Assembly: GCA_021442155.1 (NCBI GenBank)
Contig: CM038222.1
Span: 110,053,121-110,117,120, forward strand
Length of the DNA stretch: 64,000 bases
Direction of reading: 5' to 3'
From: Cymbidium sinense
Lineage: Eukaryota > Streptophyta > Magnoliopsida > Asparagales > Orchidaceae
Shown: piece by piece, positions 1 to 10,750 of the stretch
Position numbering within the stretch: position 1 is the stretch's first letter
Layout: each line of letters begins with the position of its first letter
Position numbers and translations under genes: made by a program
The notes under the pieces: generated by a model
Database searches by the model: none
Seen by the model: the letters and a program-made list of their open reading frames with translations, nothing else
Told to the model about the DNA's origin: nothing

Positions 1-482
1 ATCACATTTTTTTTAAAATTAGTGAACTACATTTGTCCCTTACCATAATAATATATGTATTATATCCAAATAAATCTCTTTATGTTCACTCAAAATAAAT
101 GCCTCCCTCTTGATTATTAACTATGGGCATACCATATTAACTAGTTTGTTGGGGTTGGGAATCTTTTTTGATATAGATGAATTATATGTCAACACTCATA
201 TAAAAAGTTTATTTTCTTATGATGAGATGAAATTTTATCTTATTTAATGAGACATTCTCACTTCTCAAGAATGAATAAATCACAATTTTTACATTCTAAA
301 ATAGTGCTTATAAAACTAAAGAAAATATTTCAGCTAATTTAAGCTTGCAAGGCACCATTACAATAAAATATAAAATGCCTGAAAGGATATTAGATATATA
401 TATATATATATATAGACACACAAGTCTACATATATATTATTTATAGGCTATCTATTTAAGTCACAAAAAGATAAAGATCTAC
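1..482. other. AT-rich intergenic DNA
   Basis: No coding signal is visible. The stretch is AT-rich with short poly-A and poly-T runs and a (TA)n microsatellite at about 394-414. It ends where the long-TIR element begins. Confidence 0.6.
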
Positions 483-1076
483 TATTTTAAAAATGGCAAA
501 ATTTTTAAAATAGGCTTAGTAATCTGTCGTAATTAGCGGTTTAAGAAAAAAAATTTTAGCAAAATAGGCCGTGTCGTTGAGCGGACATGATGCATGCCGA
601 ACCAAGCCTCGACGGATGGTTTTTTTTTAAAAAAAAAAAAACTGGGAAGATTTCGTATTTTTTGCGATATAATCTGTATCGAACTTATTATTGCTGGAAT
701 CGTAACAAAATTTTTTACACTTTTTATGTTTGATTTGTGGCGCGAGTTGCAAAAAAATGCACGCTGAAATTTTGCATCGTATTTTCGCGTATTGGAGTCA
801 TGCAGATCGAATCTAGTGAAATTAGTATCGTTGAAATCATACAAAATTTTTTACAATTTTTATGTTAGTTGAAATTTACAATTGTGACCCGATGCACAGC
901 AGTTCTCTTATTACAAGTATTTTTTTAACATATTTTTTTTGTTAATTATAACACAATTATTCTAATTTTTTACATATTAACTGTTAATATAATTATCTGA
1001 GCTTTCTTTCTTCACTGTAAATGTTATTTATGGCATGATTAATTAAAAAATATATTTTAATCTCTTTAAAGATGAC
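483..1076 (+). repeat. Left terminal inverted repeat
   Basis: Left arm of the long-TIR element. It contains two degenerate copies of an internal module (about 690-720 and 838-865) reading, on the reverse strand, like 'gttgtagaaaattttgtt', which also occurs twice in the right arm. A longish open frame here (533-844, minus) follows the repeat and is not supported as a gene. Confidence 0.7.
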
Positions 1077-1629
1077 AATATAAAAAATGTAAAACTATTC
1101 TCAAAAATTTCTTAAAGATTAATTATTTACGTTATTATAACATCATCCATCTTATCCAATATAATTAATAAGTAAATTTATCCAAAACTCTCCATCATCT
1201 TATCCAATATAATTAATCTTTTTAATAAAATTATGTAATTGAGTTTAATCAATTTTATATAAACCAAAGAAACTATCTAACTAAGTATGAATCTTAATAT
1301 AATTTTTTAGTTAAATATTTCTAAAAAAAGAAATTATTTAACTTTTGATCTTATCAAATTTATAATTTCAACAAAAAATTATAGAATCAAAAAACCTCAA
1401 TAAGAATAATCTAATAATGTTGAAAAGTAGTATAAAGAGAGTTCAAATAAGCATAAATTAAATATTTAAAATATGATTGTATTAAAATTGAGAGTCTCAA
1501 TGAATGGAATTCAACAAATCTAAGATTATTCACTTTTGATATCATTTCGATAATTAAATGTCAAGGAGAGATCCAATAATGAATTGACAATAATCTTTCG
1601 ATAGAGTGCTCGGAATGTAACCAAATCTG

Positions 1630-2165
1630 CTCTACAACAACAACAAGCCTTAATCCCACTGGGTGGGTACATGAATCCTTCATCTCCATTGTGTCCTATT
1701 ATATGTCAAATTCTCATTTAATTCAAGTATACTAAGATCATTTTTTTACATCTTAACCAAGTCTTTTAGGTCTACCTCTACCTTTCTTAACATAGCAAAA
1801 CTAATGCATCTATTCTTCTAATCGTCATGGACGACGCTTTATGTGGCCAAACCATCTAAGGCGACTCTCCTAATCTTATCTACCCTTTGGAGCTACTCCA
1901 TCCCAAACATACTCATTTTGCATTCTATCTCTAAGAGTAAAGCCACTCATCCACCAGCATCTCATCTCACTTAACTTAGTCTTATGTTTCTCTTTTATTG
2001 GCCAACATTCTTATAAGTCATTGCGGTCTTACCACCATCTTATAAAATTTTCCTTGAGTTTAAGTGGAACTTTTCTATCACATAATAGGTGCATTCCTCC
2101 ACTTCAACCATCCAACTTGAATTCTAATAACATCTCCATCTATTTCACCAAATGTCGCTAAAAAA
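1630..2165 (-). mobile_element. RTE-type LINE 3' end, degraded
   Basis: On the minus strand the stretch 1800-1970 reads as the end of a plant RTE LINE reverse transcriptase: 'EMRCWWMSG', then 'GVAP' and 'RLRWFGHIKRRP', with stops between. The motif R-L-R-W-F-G-H is characteristic of the end of these ORFs. It is followed (downwards in coordinate) by the conserved 3' tail that reads 'tgggattaaggcttgttg' and ends in a (TTG)n run at about 1634-1646. The copy is 5'-truncated and lies inside the long-TIR element, so it inserted after that element or was captured by it. It cannot make a protein. Confidence 0.8.
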
Positions 2166-2329
2166 TATAAATGATCTTTCTCACCATGAGTGGCTTAGAT
2201 CGTGAGATATCAAATTTCTGGCGACAATCATTATTTATCATGTTAAGGATGACAATGTGAAAAATGTAAAACTATCTGAACTATTCTCAAAAATTTCTTA
2301 AAGATTAATTATTTACGTTATTATAACAT

Positions 2330-2962
2330 CATCCTTAAAGAGATTAAAATATATTTTTTAACTAATCATGCCATAATTAGCATTTACAGTGAAGAAATAA
2401 AGTTCAGATAATTATATTAACAGTTAATATAAAAAAAACTAGAATAATTTTGCTATAATTAACAAAAAAAATATTGAAAAAAATACTTGTAATAAAAGAA
2501 CTGCTGTGCATCGGATCACAATCGTAAACTTAAACCAACATGAAAGTTGTAGAAAATTTTGTTACGATTTCAACGATACTAATTTCGCTAGATTCGATCA
2601 CTATGATTAGCGAAAATCTGACGGTACTCCGAATTTCATTTCGGCCACTTTTTTGCGCGAAAACTCGCGTATCGGCTACAATATTAAATTTTAACCAACA
2701 TAAAAGTTGTAGAAAATTTTGTTACGATTCCAATGATACCAAGTTCGTAAGATTCCGACACCGTATGACTCCGATATGAGCAAAATACAAAAGCTATCCC
2801 AGTTTAAAAAAAATCGTCCGTTTGAGCGGACGACGATGGTTGCTGACGGCGTCGTCCCAGAACGATCAGGCTATTAGCTAAAAAAAATTTTCGTGTCTAA
2901 ACTGCTAATTACGATTAGTACTAAGCCTATTTCTAAAATTTTGCCTTTAAAAATCTTCATGA
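2330..2962 (-). repeat. Right terminal inverted repeat
   Basis: Right arm of the long-TIR element, inverted relative to 483-1076. It carries two direct copies of the 'gttgtagaaaattttgttac' module at about 2546 and 2705, spaced roughly 159 bp. The open frame at 2540-2779 (plus) runs through these repeats and has no recognisable protein content. Confidence 0.7.
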
Positions 2963-4400
2963 ATAAAAATGAAGACGTAATCATTTCAACTTGCAGAACT
3001 CAGGAAATTTAACGTTTAGAAGTAGAAAAAACATTTGAAAAATAGAAAAGGCTAACCATCTAATCAATAAGTCGAATTGATATAATATATTTATTTCAAG
3101 TATAATACTTATGAAAGAATATGAATTTTCTAATTTATCAGAAATATTATAATGATGTCTGCAAATATATTTATAAAATTTACATTGTCATATATTCTAT
3201 GGATTCAAATTTGACCAAAACAATGTTTATAAGAAATGAAAAAGCTTCTATATGAAGAGTCCTTAATATTCACTATAGAGAATATATTGGGAACTTATAG
3301 TGCGAGGGCATTGGGCAATGTGCAGAGGTGTGTTTGTGCCTGGGGAGTGGCTAGAAGAAGAAAAAATATTGCCTGTGATATTCAGATGCATTCGAATATT
3401 AGTCATGTGTTGACACGTGACAAAATATAAAATAAATATAATATTTCATTTTTTTTTTATCATGTGTCAGCATGTGATTGAATGTCTGGATGTAAAATTT
3501 TATTCAGATAATGCACATAATATTCTCTCCTTATTGAAACGCAAATGATGAGATGGACAGGGGAGTTGAAGTTGAGAGAGAAGATTGAGGTGAAAGGAGG
3601 GGATACTGGAATAAGGAAAATAGCTTGAAGATCGCTACTGGAGGCCAAGAAATGAATTGAAATAAAGAAATATGGGCTAGGGCATGAGAGTTTAATTTAT
3701 CAATAAATTTGTGATCATTCCTGATTATCAATCACAAATCTCTTTGAAATGTGAAAGATTTCCTGTACTGGAGTACATTTTATTCTTATTTTAGAAATAA
3801 AAAATTAGGAAGGCACAAGGCAATTATAATGCATTTTATATGAGAGTCTGTTCATTATAATTTCTATTATAAAATATATTGCATATCAATGTACGTTTGC
3901 TACTTAGCTGATATTTTACTAAGCTAAGGTTAATACAGTCAAAATTAGTGATGAAAAGTGTTGAAAGTGAATGTGCTGTTTATGTTATTGTCCCAACGTA
4001 AGGGGAGTTAGCATATTAATGTAAAGCTGGCCATCCAACTAATTATAGCACAATTTAAATTAATTATATGGTTACATATGCCGAAAATTTAAATTGTTAA
4101 TCCTTGATTTGATAAATTCTTAGAAAGGACTAAGATTTCAAATTTTGAAAGCCAAATTTTCTATTCTACTTTTACTTTTCTAGAAAGGAACTAATGTAAG
4201 GATTAAAGGACTGATCGTGGGTTGTATGAAAATGATCAGGCAATTGTACGCATTATGGATTATTAAATAAAATTATATATTTATAAAATATATGAATATA
4301 TACACACACATGCATACACATAGATACATATAACATAACATTTTTATAATATAAATAAATTAAAATAAGTTTGTTCATTTAAAATTTTCAAAATTAATTT
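2963..4400. other. AT-rich intergenic DNA, no gene seen
   Basis: Short open frames on both strands (3236-3430 plus; 3460-3731 minus) have no recognisable motif and no supporting signals. A short palindromic CACGTG (G-box core) occurs near 3412. Otherwise it is simple AT-rich sequence with small (CA)-rich patches near 4305-4320. Confidence 0.5.
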
Positions 4401-5229
4401 TGTTGTGTGCCAGAAAACTAGTTGCTGTAGAATAAAACTTCACGACTTAACTTTGTTAAGAAATCCAGCACGCATGCCGATAGTTGAAAAGAGAATAAGA
4501 AACTCTATAATTTTTACATGGAAAAATACCAGAAAGAGCGGAAAAAAATCACGAGGCCTAGCCCAGTAAAAATACTCCACTATACATCTGCTTTGAAATA
4601 CAAAGTTTAAGCTTTCCCGATAACGGAATTACAAGGTTGTATGTGAGAAATCCTAATAATGGAAAATCTATAATTAGGTTACAACAGCTATGCAGCTGTA
4701 GTTGAATTGTAACGGTTGTTGGTGGCAGTTAGAGATGAAAATTGATTGCGATCGACAACAACGGTGATGATGCAAACTTCGCACTTCTAGCACTCTCTCA
4801 GCTTTCTCCCAAGTTCACTTCTAGCTCCTCCTTTTCCAAGATAAGAATAAGGTCATATTTATAGGATTCTGAGTGGGGCATTTTGGTTATTATAGCCAAA
4901 TTTCAAAACACTTCATCGGACAGTTCGTATTAATTCATTTGATCATAGATAGTTTTTTGGTGATTTGATTATTAAAATGACTTTCGATCTGAGTGATCTT
5001 AGATTCGTTGAATTCATCTGCCGATGATTCTTATAATTTGGAAATTTGACCATTCATTTAGTATCTTGAAGTTTCATATGTAACTTGAGCTTGATTCGAG
5101 ATCATTTGTGATCGATTTGACCTGATTTTAGTATTGTTGGACTCATCTCACTGAGTTGTTTAATTTGATTGAATATATACTTTAATTTTAAATCCATATT
5201 TGATTTATAAATTTTAGAGGGATATATCA
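4401..5229. repeat. Left LTR-like direct repeat
   Basis: 829 bp. Shares with 7489-8330 long near-identical tracts such as 'agaaaactagtt', 'aagtttaagctttcccg', 'gttgtatgtgagaaatcct' and 'gatttataaattttagag'. Starts TGTTGTGTGC and ends GATATATCA. Confidence 0.75.
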
Positions 5230-5379
5230 TTTGCCCCCGTATTTCTGGATGTAAAAATTTATTTCATCCAAAAATATATAAAATCACTTTAGGTAAAAAT
5301 TTTTAAGATTTGTAATTATATATATTTTGTGTATCAAATTTATTTATTTATTTACTAATTAGTTACTAATATTTATTTA

Positions 5380-5486
<107 letters not shown>

Positions 5487-5848
5487 TTTTAAAGAGAGGG
5501 GTCGTGGGTCCCCCAATTTTTTTTCTTTTTTGGAGGAGAGAGAGACAGAAAGATCACTTTATTTTTAATGAAGAATATAAAGAGTTTTTTTTTTAAATGA
5601 GTAATATGATGAGTATTTTTTTAATGAGGAATGTGAAGTATTTTTTAAATTTAAAATATCAATAATTTTCTCTTCTCTCTCTTTTTTTTAGAAAGATGAA
5701 GAGTTTTGTATATATATATTCAAGAATATGAAGAGTTTTATTCTTCTTTTTTTATTGTTATTTAAAAGAATATGAAGGATCAATTTTTAAGTATAAATAT
5801 CTCGCAAAGGGTAAGGAAAACTCGCACCATTCTTTCTTCTCTTTAGCA

Positions 5849-6310
5849 GCGTCCACAGACATGTATAACGGTGCCGACCCCCTTTGCAGGCTCCAATTCT
5901 CTCCCGATCTTATGGTTTCCAATTGACCTGGTTAGGCGACACGCATCCCGAATTCAGGCTGCAGTGTGCTTACACTTTCTTCTATTTGGTACCCTCCATT
6001 GACCTATATAACGATGTCGACCCCTCGCACATGCTCCAATTCTCCCTGATCTCAGGGTTTCCAACGACGTATCTCAAATTCACTCAGTGCTTCCCTTTCT
6101 TCTGGTAGCCTCCAGACGTATAGCGGTGTTCTCTGATCTCAATTCTCCTCGATCTCGAGATTTTCAACCGACTTAGTTAGGCGGTGAATTCAATAATGTG
6201 CTTTTTCTTCTTTTGATAGCACCAGCATAATGGTGTGACCCCTCGTGGCTCTAGTTCTCTCGATCTGATTTCTTGACTGGTTAGAGAGCAATTCAGCTTG
6301 AGTGTGATTC
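5849..6310 (+). repeat. Four-unit tandem repeat, ~95-140 bp per unit
   Basis: Four diverged units start at about 5849, 5991, 6107 and 6217. Each goes from a GCCTCCA-like start, through a TATAACGRTG-like word, 'CTCCAATTCTC', a GATCTC word and 'TTTCCAAC', to a T/C-rich end 'TTCTTCTGGTA'. The units lie inside the non-autonomous LTR element. Frames across it are open by chance (5884-6108) and do not look like a protein. Confidence 0.75.
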
Positions 6311-6337
6311 CAAGCTTGAAAAATAGAGAGTATCTTC

Positions 6338-6682
6338 ATGGGTAAGCATCCTTCAACACATATCCCAATGTCTAAAGATTCTCGAGTAAATCTTGCAAAA
6401 GAAGATGGGTTGCAGAAGCATCAGGGGACGACGAGATCTGATGATGTAATGCCAACTATTAACAATGATACTTTGATAATCTTTAGAAAGGAGCTTCATT
6501 TTTCAAATGATCTGGTGGTTATTCCTCCTAAAAGATCGCAACGAGCTTATTCTCCTCCGTCGGGATACCTGTGCCTTCTAAGGCTTTTACCTTTTGAGAT
6601 TTTTGACGTACGTGTGTACCTTCTGAGGCTTTCGCCTACTGAGATTTTTGATATACTTAAACCTTTTGAGGTTTTTTTCTAA
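6338..6682 (+). CDS. Doubtful 114-codon ORF inside the LTR element
   Basis: An ATG-initiated frame of 114 codons starts just after the four-unit array. The first ~75 residues are hydrophilic and unremarkable; the last ~40 are simply the 43 bp tandem repeat read through (repeated 'LRLLPFEIFD'-like words). I recognise no domain. It could be a relic of a gag leader or chance. Listed because it is the only ATG frame above 100 codons in the element interior. Confidence 0.15.
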   Translation: MGKHPSTHIPMSKDSRVNLAKEDGLQKHQGTTRSDDVMPTINNDTLIIFRKELHFSNDLVVIPPKRSQRAYSPPSGYLCLLRLLPFEIFDVRVYLLRLSPTEIFDILKPFEVFF

Positions 6683-6790
6683 TGAGATTTTTGATGTACC
6701 TGTACCTTCTAAGGCTTTTGCCTTTTGAGTTTTTCGATGTACCTATATCTTCTGAGACTTTTGCCTTCTGAGATTTTTGATGAGTGGAGA
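6570..6790 (+). repeat. ~43 bp minisatellite, about five units
   Basis: Repeats of the form 'ccttctgaggcttttgcc' followed by 'ttttgagatttttgatgtac' with a spacing near 43 bp, at about 6574, 6619, 6660 (shortened), 6703 and 6747. The opposite strand is open through this array (6657-6842) only because the repeat lacks stops in that frame. Confidence 0.8.
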
Positions 6791-6908
6791 TCCTGTCAAT
6801 CACTTGCTTTCTTGGAGTCTTTCTAGTGAGGACCTTGTCCACTACTAGCTTCCCATTTAGGCTTCCTCAGGGGTGTGACTTCCAGGGGAGGAATCCATAA
6901 AAGTTTTT

Positions 6909-7150
6909 TGACTTATCCGAGGTTGTTTATCAGAGTGTTACTCAGTGACATTTAACATGTGTAAAAGAAGTCAATTGTTTTAACTCTCATCCAAGGTTAT
7001 TTTGTCAAAGTATTACTTGATAACGTTGACCTATATGGAAGAGCATAAACATTTTGACTCTTCTGAGATTATTTGTCAGAGTATTACTCGATGACTTTAA
7101 CCTATGTGAAAGAGGTCAAATCAAAACACCCACTTGAGGTTATAGCCAAA
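6909..7150 (+). repeat. ~73 bp tandem repeat, three to four units
   Basis: Units begin near 6910, 6981, 7055 and 7128 (partial). Each contains a GAGGTTRTTT-like word, 'gtcagagtattactcgatga' or a variant, and a 'tgtgaaagaggtca'-like end. It is the third independent tandem family inside the LTR pair. Confidence 0.75.
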
Positions 7151-7488
7151 GTTTCTCTTTAATCTTTGTCTTATAATATAAAGATAATAGTTTATCAAGC
7201 TATCTTCTTCTCAATGTTGAAATATCCTCCAACTTTGAGTTATTTCTTGGGCTGGTAATCAATCAGATGCTTAGCATTTTAATATGGATGATCTTCTGAG
7301 ATTAAGAGTTTCCCCCTAGTTTCCAACAAAACCTTAAGAATAAGAGTTTGATGAATCTTCATTCTTCGCATGCCCTCCTCAAAAGTATGAAGTGCTCCAC
7401 CTAGCTAGTAGTTTTAATCTTGTTAGGAAACTTGGTTGTCTGACATGATGAAGGAATGAGAATCTCTTTCCCACAGACGACGTCAAAC

Positions 7489-8330
7489 TGTTGCGTGTTA
7501 GAAAACTAGTTACGGTAGAATAAAATTTCACGTCTTAATTTTGTTGAGAAATCCACCATGCACATAGATAGTTGAAAAGAGAATAAAAAACTCTAGAATT
7601 TTTGCATGAAATATCCCAGAAAGAAGAGAAAAAATTACGAGGTCTAGCCCAGTAAAAATGCTCCACTATATATGTCCTTTGGAGTACAAAGTTTAAGCTT
7701 TCCCGGTAACAGGATTATAAGGTTGTATGTGAGAAATCCTGATAATGGAAAATCTAGAATCAAGTTACAACAACTATGGAGTAGTAGTTGGTAACAGATT
7801 ATTCTTGGCGACCATCGGCAACAATTGGCGACCCAAACATGATAATGACAAACTTCGAACTTCTAGCTCTCTCTCAGCTTTCTACCAAGTTCACTTCTAG
7901 CTCCTCCTTCCTTCATGACAAGAATGAGGTCCTATTTATAGGATTCTGAGAGGGCATTTTAGTCATTGTAGCCAAAATCTCAAAACACTTCATCAGATGG
8001 TCCGTATTGATTCATTTGATCATAGATTATTTTTTTGTGATTTGACCATTAAAATGACCTTCGATCTGAGTGATCTTAGGCTCGTTGGATTTGTCTCATC
8101 GACTCGCTCGATGTGACTATAAACATGTCAAATTTGGAAGTCATTTGACTATTCAATTAGTATCTTGAAGTTTCATATATAACTTTTAAACTTGATTCGA
8201 GCTCATTTGAGCTCGATTTGACCCGATTTTAGTGTTGTTGGAATCATCTCACCGAGTTATTTAATTTGATTGAATATATGCTTTAACTTAAAATTCATGC
8301 TTGATTTATAAATTTTAGAGAGATATATCA
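7489..8330. repeat. Right LTR-like direct repeat
   Basis: 842 bp direct repeat of 4401-5229, starting TGTTGCGTGT and ending GATATATCA. The two copies differ at many positions, so the insertion is not recent. Confidence 0.75.
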
Positions 8331-10065
8331 GATCCATTTTTTTATTTTGAATACTAAAACAAAATACATTTCATATTAATGTTTGTTTGCTACTCACCAC
8401 ATATATTTTAAATTAAGGATGACACATCCAATGTTAAATGTTGGTGGTGAAGATTGAAAATTAAATTGTGTTAAATTATTATACACGTAAAAGAAATATT
8501 ATATTGGATAAAAGCAACCAACAAGACAACAACAATAAATAAGTTAATCTAGCATGTCTAATAATGCAATCATGAACTTAAGTTGTAATTGTTTTTATTT
8601 CAAAACTACATGTAAGATGAAATGTTCGTTATCTTATAATGACTCATTCTTTAATCGGTAAACATCACATATAATATCTTTAATGGGGGCTATATTAGGT
8701 CAAATTGATGGAAGGTCAAATACCTTTTTATTTTCTCACAATCTTTTTTTTATTACTCAAGATCCTATAAACTTTGCCTCAACTCATAATGAAAGCTTGT
8801 TTTCCCTCTTTATATGATAAACGTAGATCCTGACATTCAGCTACTTAAACTTATAAGTTAATAATAAGCTTATTTCTATGTGATATACTTCGATTCAAAT
8901 ATAATTCACTATGAGCCTAAATATGTAATGCAAGCAAATGCATGTTAAAGAGTTTTATACTTAGATTATCTTTTTATTCATGATAATTAGCATTCAACAT
9001 TCACCAAACAACCATGAGAGATAAAAGATCTAATTAAGATTTAGTTTTGATAAATTTAAATTTTATCGATGTATTTCATTCACCTTCACTTTCCTAAAAT
9101 ATAGTTTCAAGGATCCAAAGTCCTTTCAAATTTAAGAGCCATTAATTATGTCATGAGTTTGATATTATGAAATATTTAATTAATATTTAAATATTATTTT
9201 CATTTAAAAATTCATAAGTAAAAAAAAAATGACTTGACAACATAGTGAACCATAGACTCTAACACTCAAATTTAGGTTCATATTAATGCCCTTGAAAAAG
9301 ATAGTGGCATTGGAGAAATTTCATAATGCTTAACATATAGTCCAAATATCTTACAAATTATAGTAACCTAAAATCTATATTCCTCTTTATTTTTATAATT
9401 AAATTAAAATTTTGATGCTAGATTTCTAATTTACCTTTTTTTTTTGAAAATTTATATTTCTTAGAAATTGTTAGAACGATGACCCATCATTTTGAAGCCT
9501 AATCACAAATTAATTACATAAACTCTAAGATTGTTAGAAATCGAAATAGCTGGGATTGAAAATATTTGACCATTATTGTTTAAATGTTTACATGTCTTTT
9601 ATCAATCATTATGATTTACATTTCTTTATACTAAAGATATTTTAATCTAAAGTAAATTTAAAATATAAGTCAAATTACACTTATATTATTTTATACAAAA
9701 ACAATTAATTTATAATTTTATTAATATTAACTTATAGTACAATTTTTAAAATTATTTAAATATATAACACACAATTTTTATATATTATATATCTAATATA
9801 TATACTTTTTTATTTACATAAAGGACATTAAAATATTTAATAATATTTGAAAATTAATATCATTATCAAAATTTTAAATAATGTGCCTTTTTCATGAATA
9901 AAGAATGCTATATTTATAAATTTTAAAATTTAGATATTAAATATATAAATATATAAAAATAATTATGTGCTGTATATTTTAATTTTTTAAATTATTTTAA
10001 AATTATCAATAAATGTATTTTTTTTATTGGAGGAGCAATAGGAATCTGATAACTATTCCGAAGAA
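8331..10065. other. AT-rich intergenic DNA upstream of SPL
   Basis: No open frame of note and no recognisable transposon protein. Composition is strongly AT-rich up to about 10065, where it switches abruptly to GC-richer sequence that marks the SPL promoter and leader. Confidence 0.6.
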
Positions 10066-10250
10066 AAAGCTATTGTTTTTCTGCGTACGGTAGCCAGACA
10101 AAAATGACTGTGGCGGAGGCAAGCGACAGCGAGAACGATTCTTCCAGTCCGGAGTCCAGTTTCCGGTCCAGCTCGTACGGCTGATGCGCGGGGCGGGGCG
10201 TCAAAGATCCCTACCAAATTCTCCCTCATCCTATCTTTTATTTACGAGGC

Positions 10251-10463
10251 ATGCCACGCACCTTGCCTGAAGAAAAGAAAACCAACCATAAAAAGTGGCG
10301 AGGAGCTTCGCTCTTGTTTCTTTTTCTTGTGTTTCGCGTTCGTGTACTTAGCCGACACTGCCTTCTTCGTAGTTCAGCTTCGTCCATTGTTTTCCTCTTC
10401 AGATCTACGGTGGTTTGGCATGGCTTCGTTTCACCGGCATTCATATCCTTATTAGATATGTAG
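10251..10463 (+). promoter_or_regulatory. Candidate upstream ORF in SPL leader
   Basis: A 70-codon ATG frame, rich in basic and hydrophobic residues, ending ATG-TAG. It precedes the SPL start by about 290 bp. If the transcript begins upstream of 10251 it would be translated first and reduce SPL translation. It may equally be promoter sequence that is never transcribed. No protein family recognised. Confidence 0.25.
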
Positions 10464-10490
10464 TCGACATCGCTTCAGCTAAGCTGTTTT

Positions 10491-10578
10491 ATGATTCCCG
10501 CGGATGGCTTCGCTAATCATAACTCGTAACTGTAATCTTGTTGAGGAGCAGTTAGGACCACGGGAATTGGTCTTGTAA
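10491..10578 (+). promoter_or_regulatory. Two overlapping short uORFs
   Basis: ATG at 10491 opens 12 codons (stop 10527-10529) and ATG at 10504 opens 24 codons in another frame (stop 10576-10578). They overlap each other and both end before the SPL start at 10751, so reinitiation is possible. Their position makes them more likely to be in the mature leader than the 10251 frame. Confidence 0.35.
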
Positions 10579-10750
10579 AATACGTCTAATATTCGTGCCG
10601 ATTTTTTCTTTGAGATTTTGGCCGGGTTCTGGTTGCACAGTGTTTAGAGCTGACTTTATGGACAGAGGTGAGTGAAAAGGTTGTCGCTTGCCGGTATTTT
10701 TTTGGCGGGCTGAGGGATTTTGGTGGTTTGTGACTTTGTGTCTTTGGGAG

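Larger units (their letters stand above)
483..2962. mobile_element. DNA element with ~600 bp terminal inverted repeats
   Basis: The sequence from about 483 to 1076 reappears, inverted, from about 2962 back to 2330. The match runs through many distinctive words, for example the terminal 'aaaataggcttagta' (left) against 'aaataggcttagtact' on the reverse of the right end, 'gatgcacagcagttct', 'attaactgttaatataatt' and 'cttcactgtaaatg'. The arms stop matching at 'ctctttaargatga' on both sides. The two arms are clearly diverged, so the insertion is old. No transposase frame is visible inside; the interior holds a LINE fragment and a direct copy of left-arm-adjacent sequence (1070-1140 against 2243-2335). 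The long TIRs and lack of coding suggest a non-autonomous, Mutator-like or foldback element. I could not find a clear target-site duplication, so the class is not settled. Confidence 0.7.
10070..10750 (+). promoter_or_regulatory. SPL promoter and 5' leader region
   Basis: Composition becomes GC-richer at about 10070, with a GC-box-like GGGGCGGGG near 10191-10199 and no convincing TATA box. Two copies of CGTACGG (10084-10090 and 10174-10180) contain the CGTAC core recognised by SBP domains, the domain this gene encodes. The leader probably starts between about 10200 and 10300. It holds several upstream ATGs: 10251-10463, 10491-10529, 10504-10578 and a five-codon frame at 10658. A strong donor-like CAGAG|GTGAGT lies at 10667/10668, so part of the leader may be spliced out. 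The transcription start is inferred, not seen. Confidence 0.5.

Noticed and set aside
533..844. 103-codon minus-strand open frame.
   Set aside because: It lies wholly in the left arm of the long-TIR element, has no protein motif, and its counterpart in the right arm is only open in a different part. Treated as a repeat shadow.
2540..2779. 79-codon plus-strand open frame with repeated KVVENFVTIS/SCRKFCYDSN-like words.
   Set aside because: The repetition comes from the ~159 bp module in the right TIR, read in two frames. Not a gene.
3405..3420. CACGTG G-box as a regulatory site.
   Set aside because: No gene follows within several kilobases; a lone hexamer is not evidence.
3236..3731. Three small open frames on both strands.
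   Set aside because: They overlap on opposite strands, have ordinary composition and no recognisable domain.
6657..6842. Lys/Arg-rich minus-strand frame with repeated SEDIGTSKNSKGK-like words.
   Set aside because: It is the 43 bp minisatellite read backwards.
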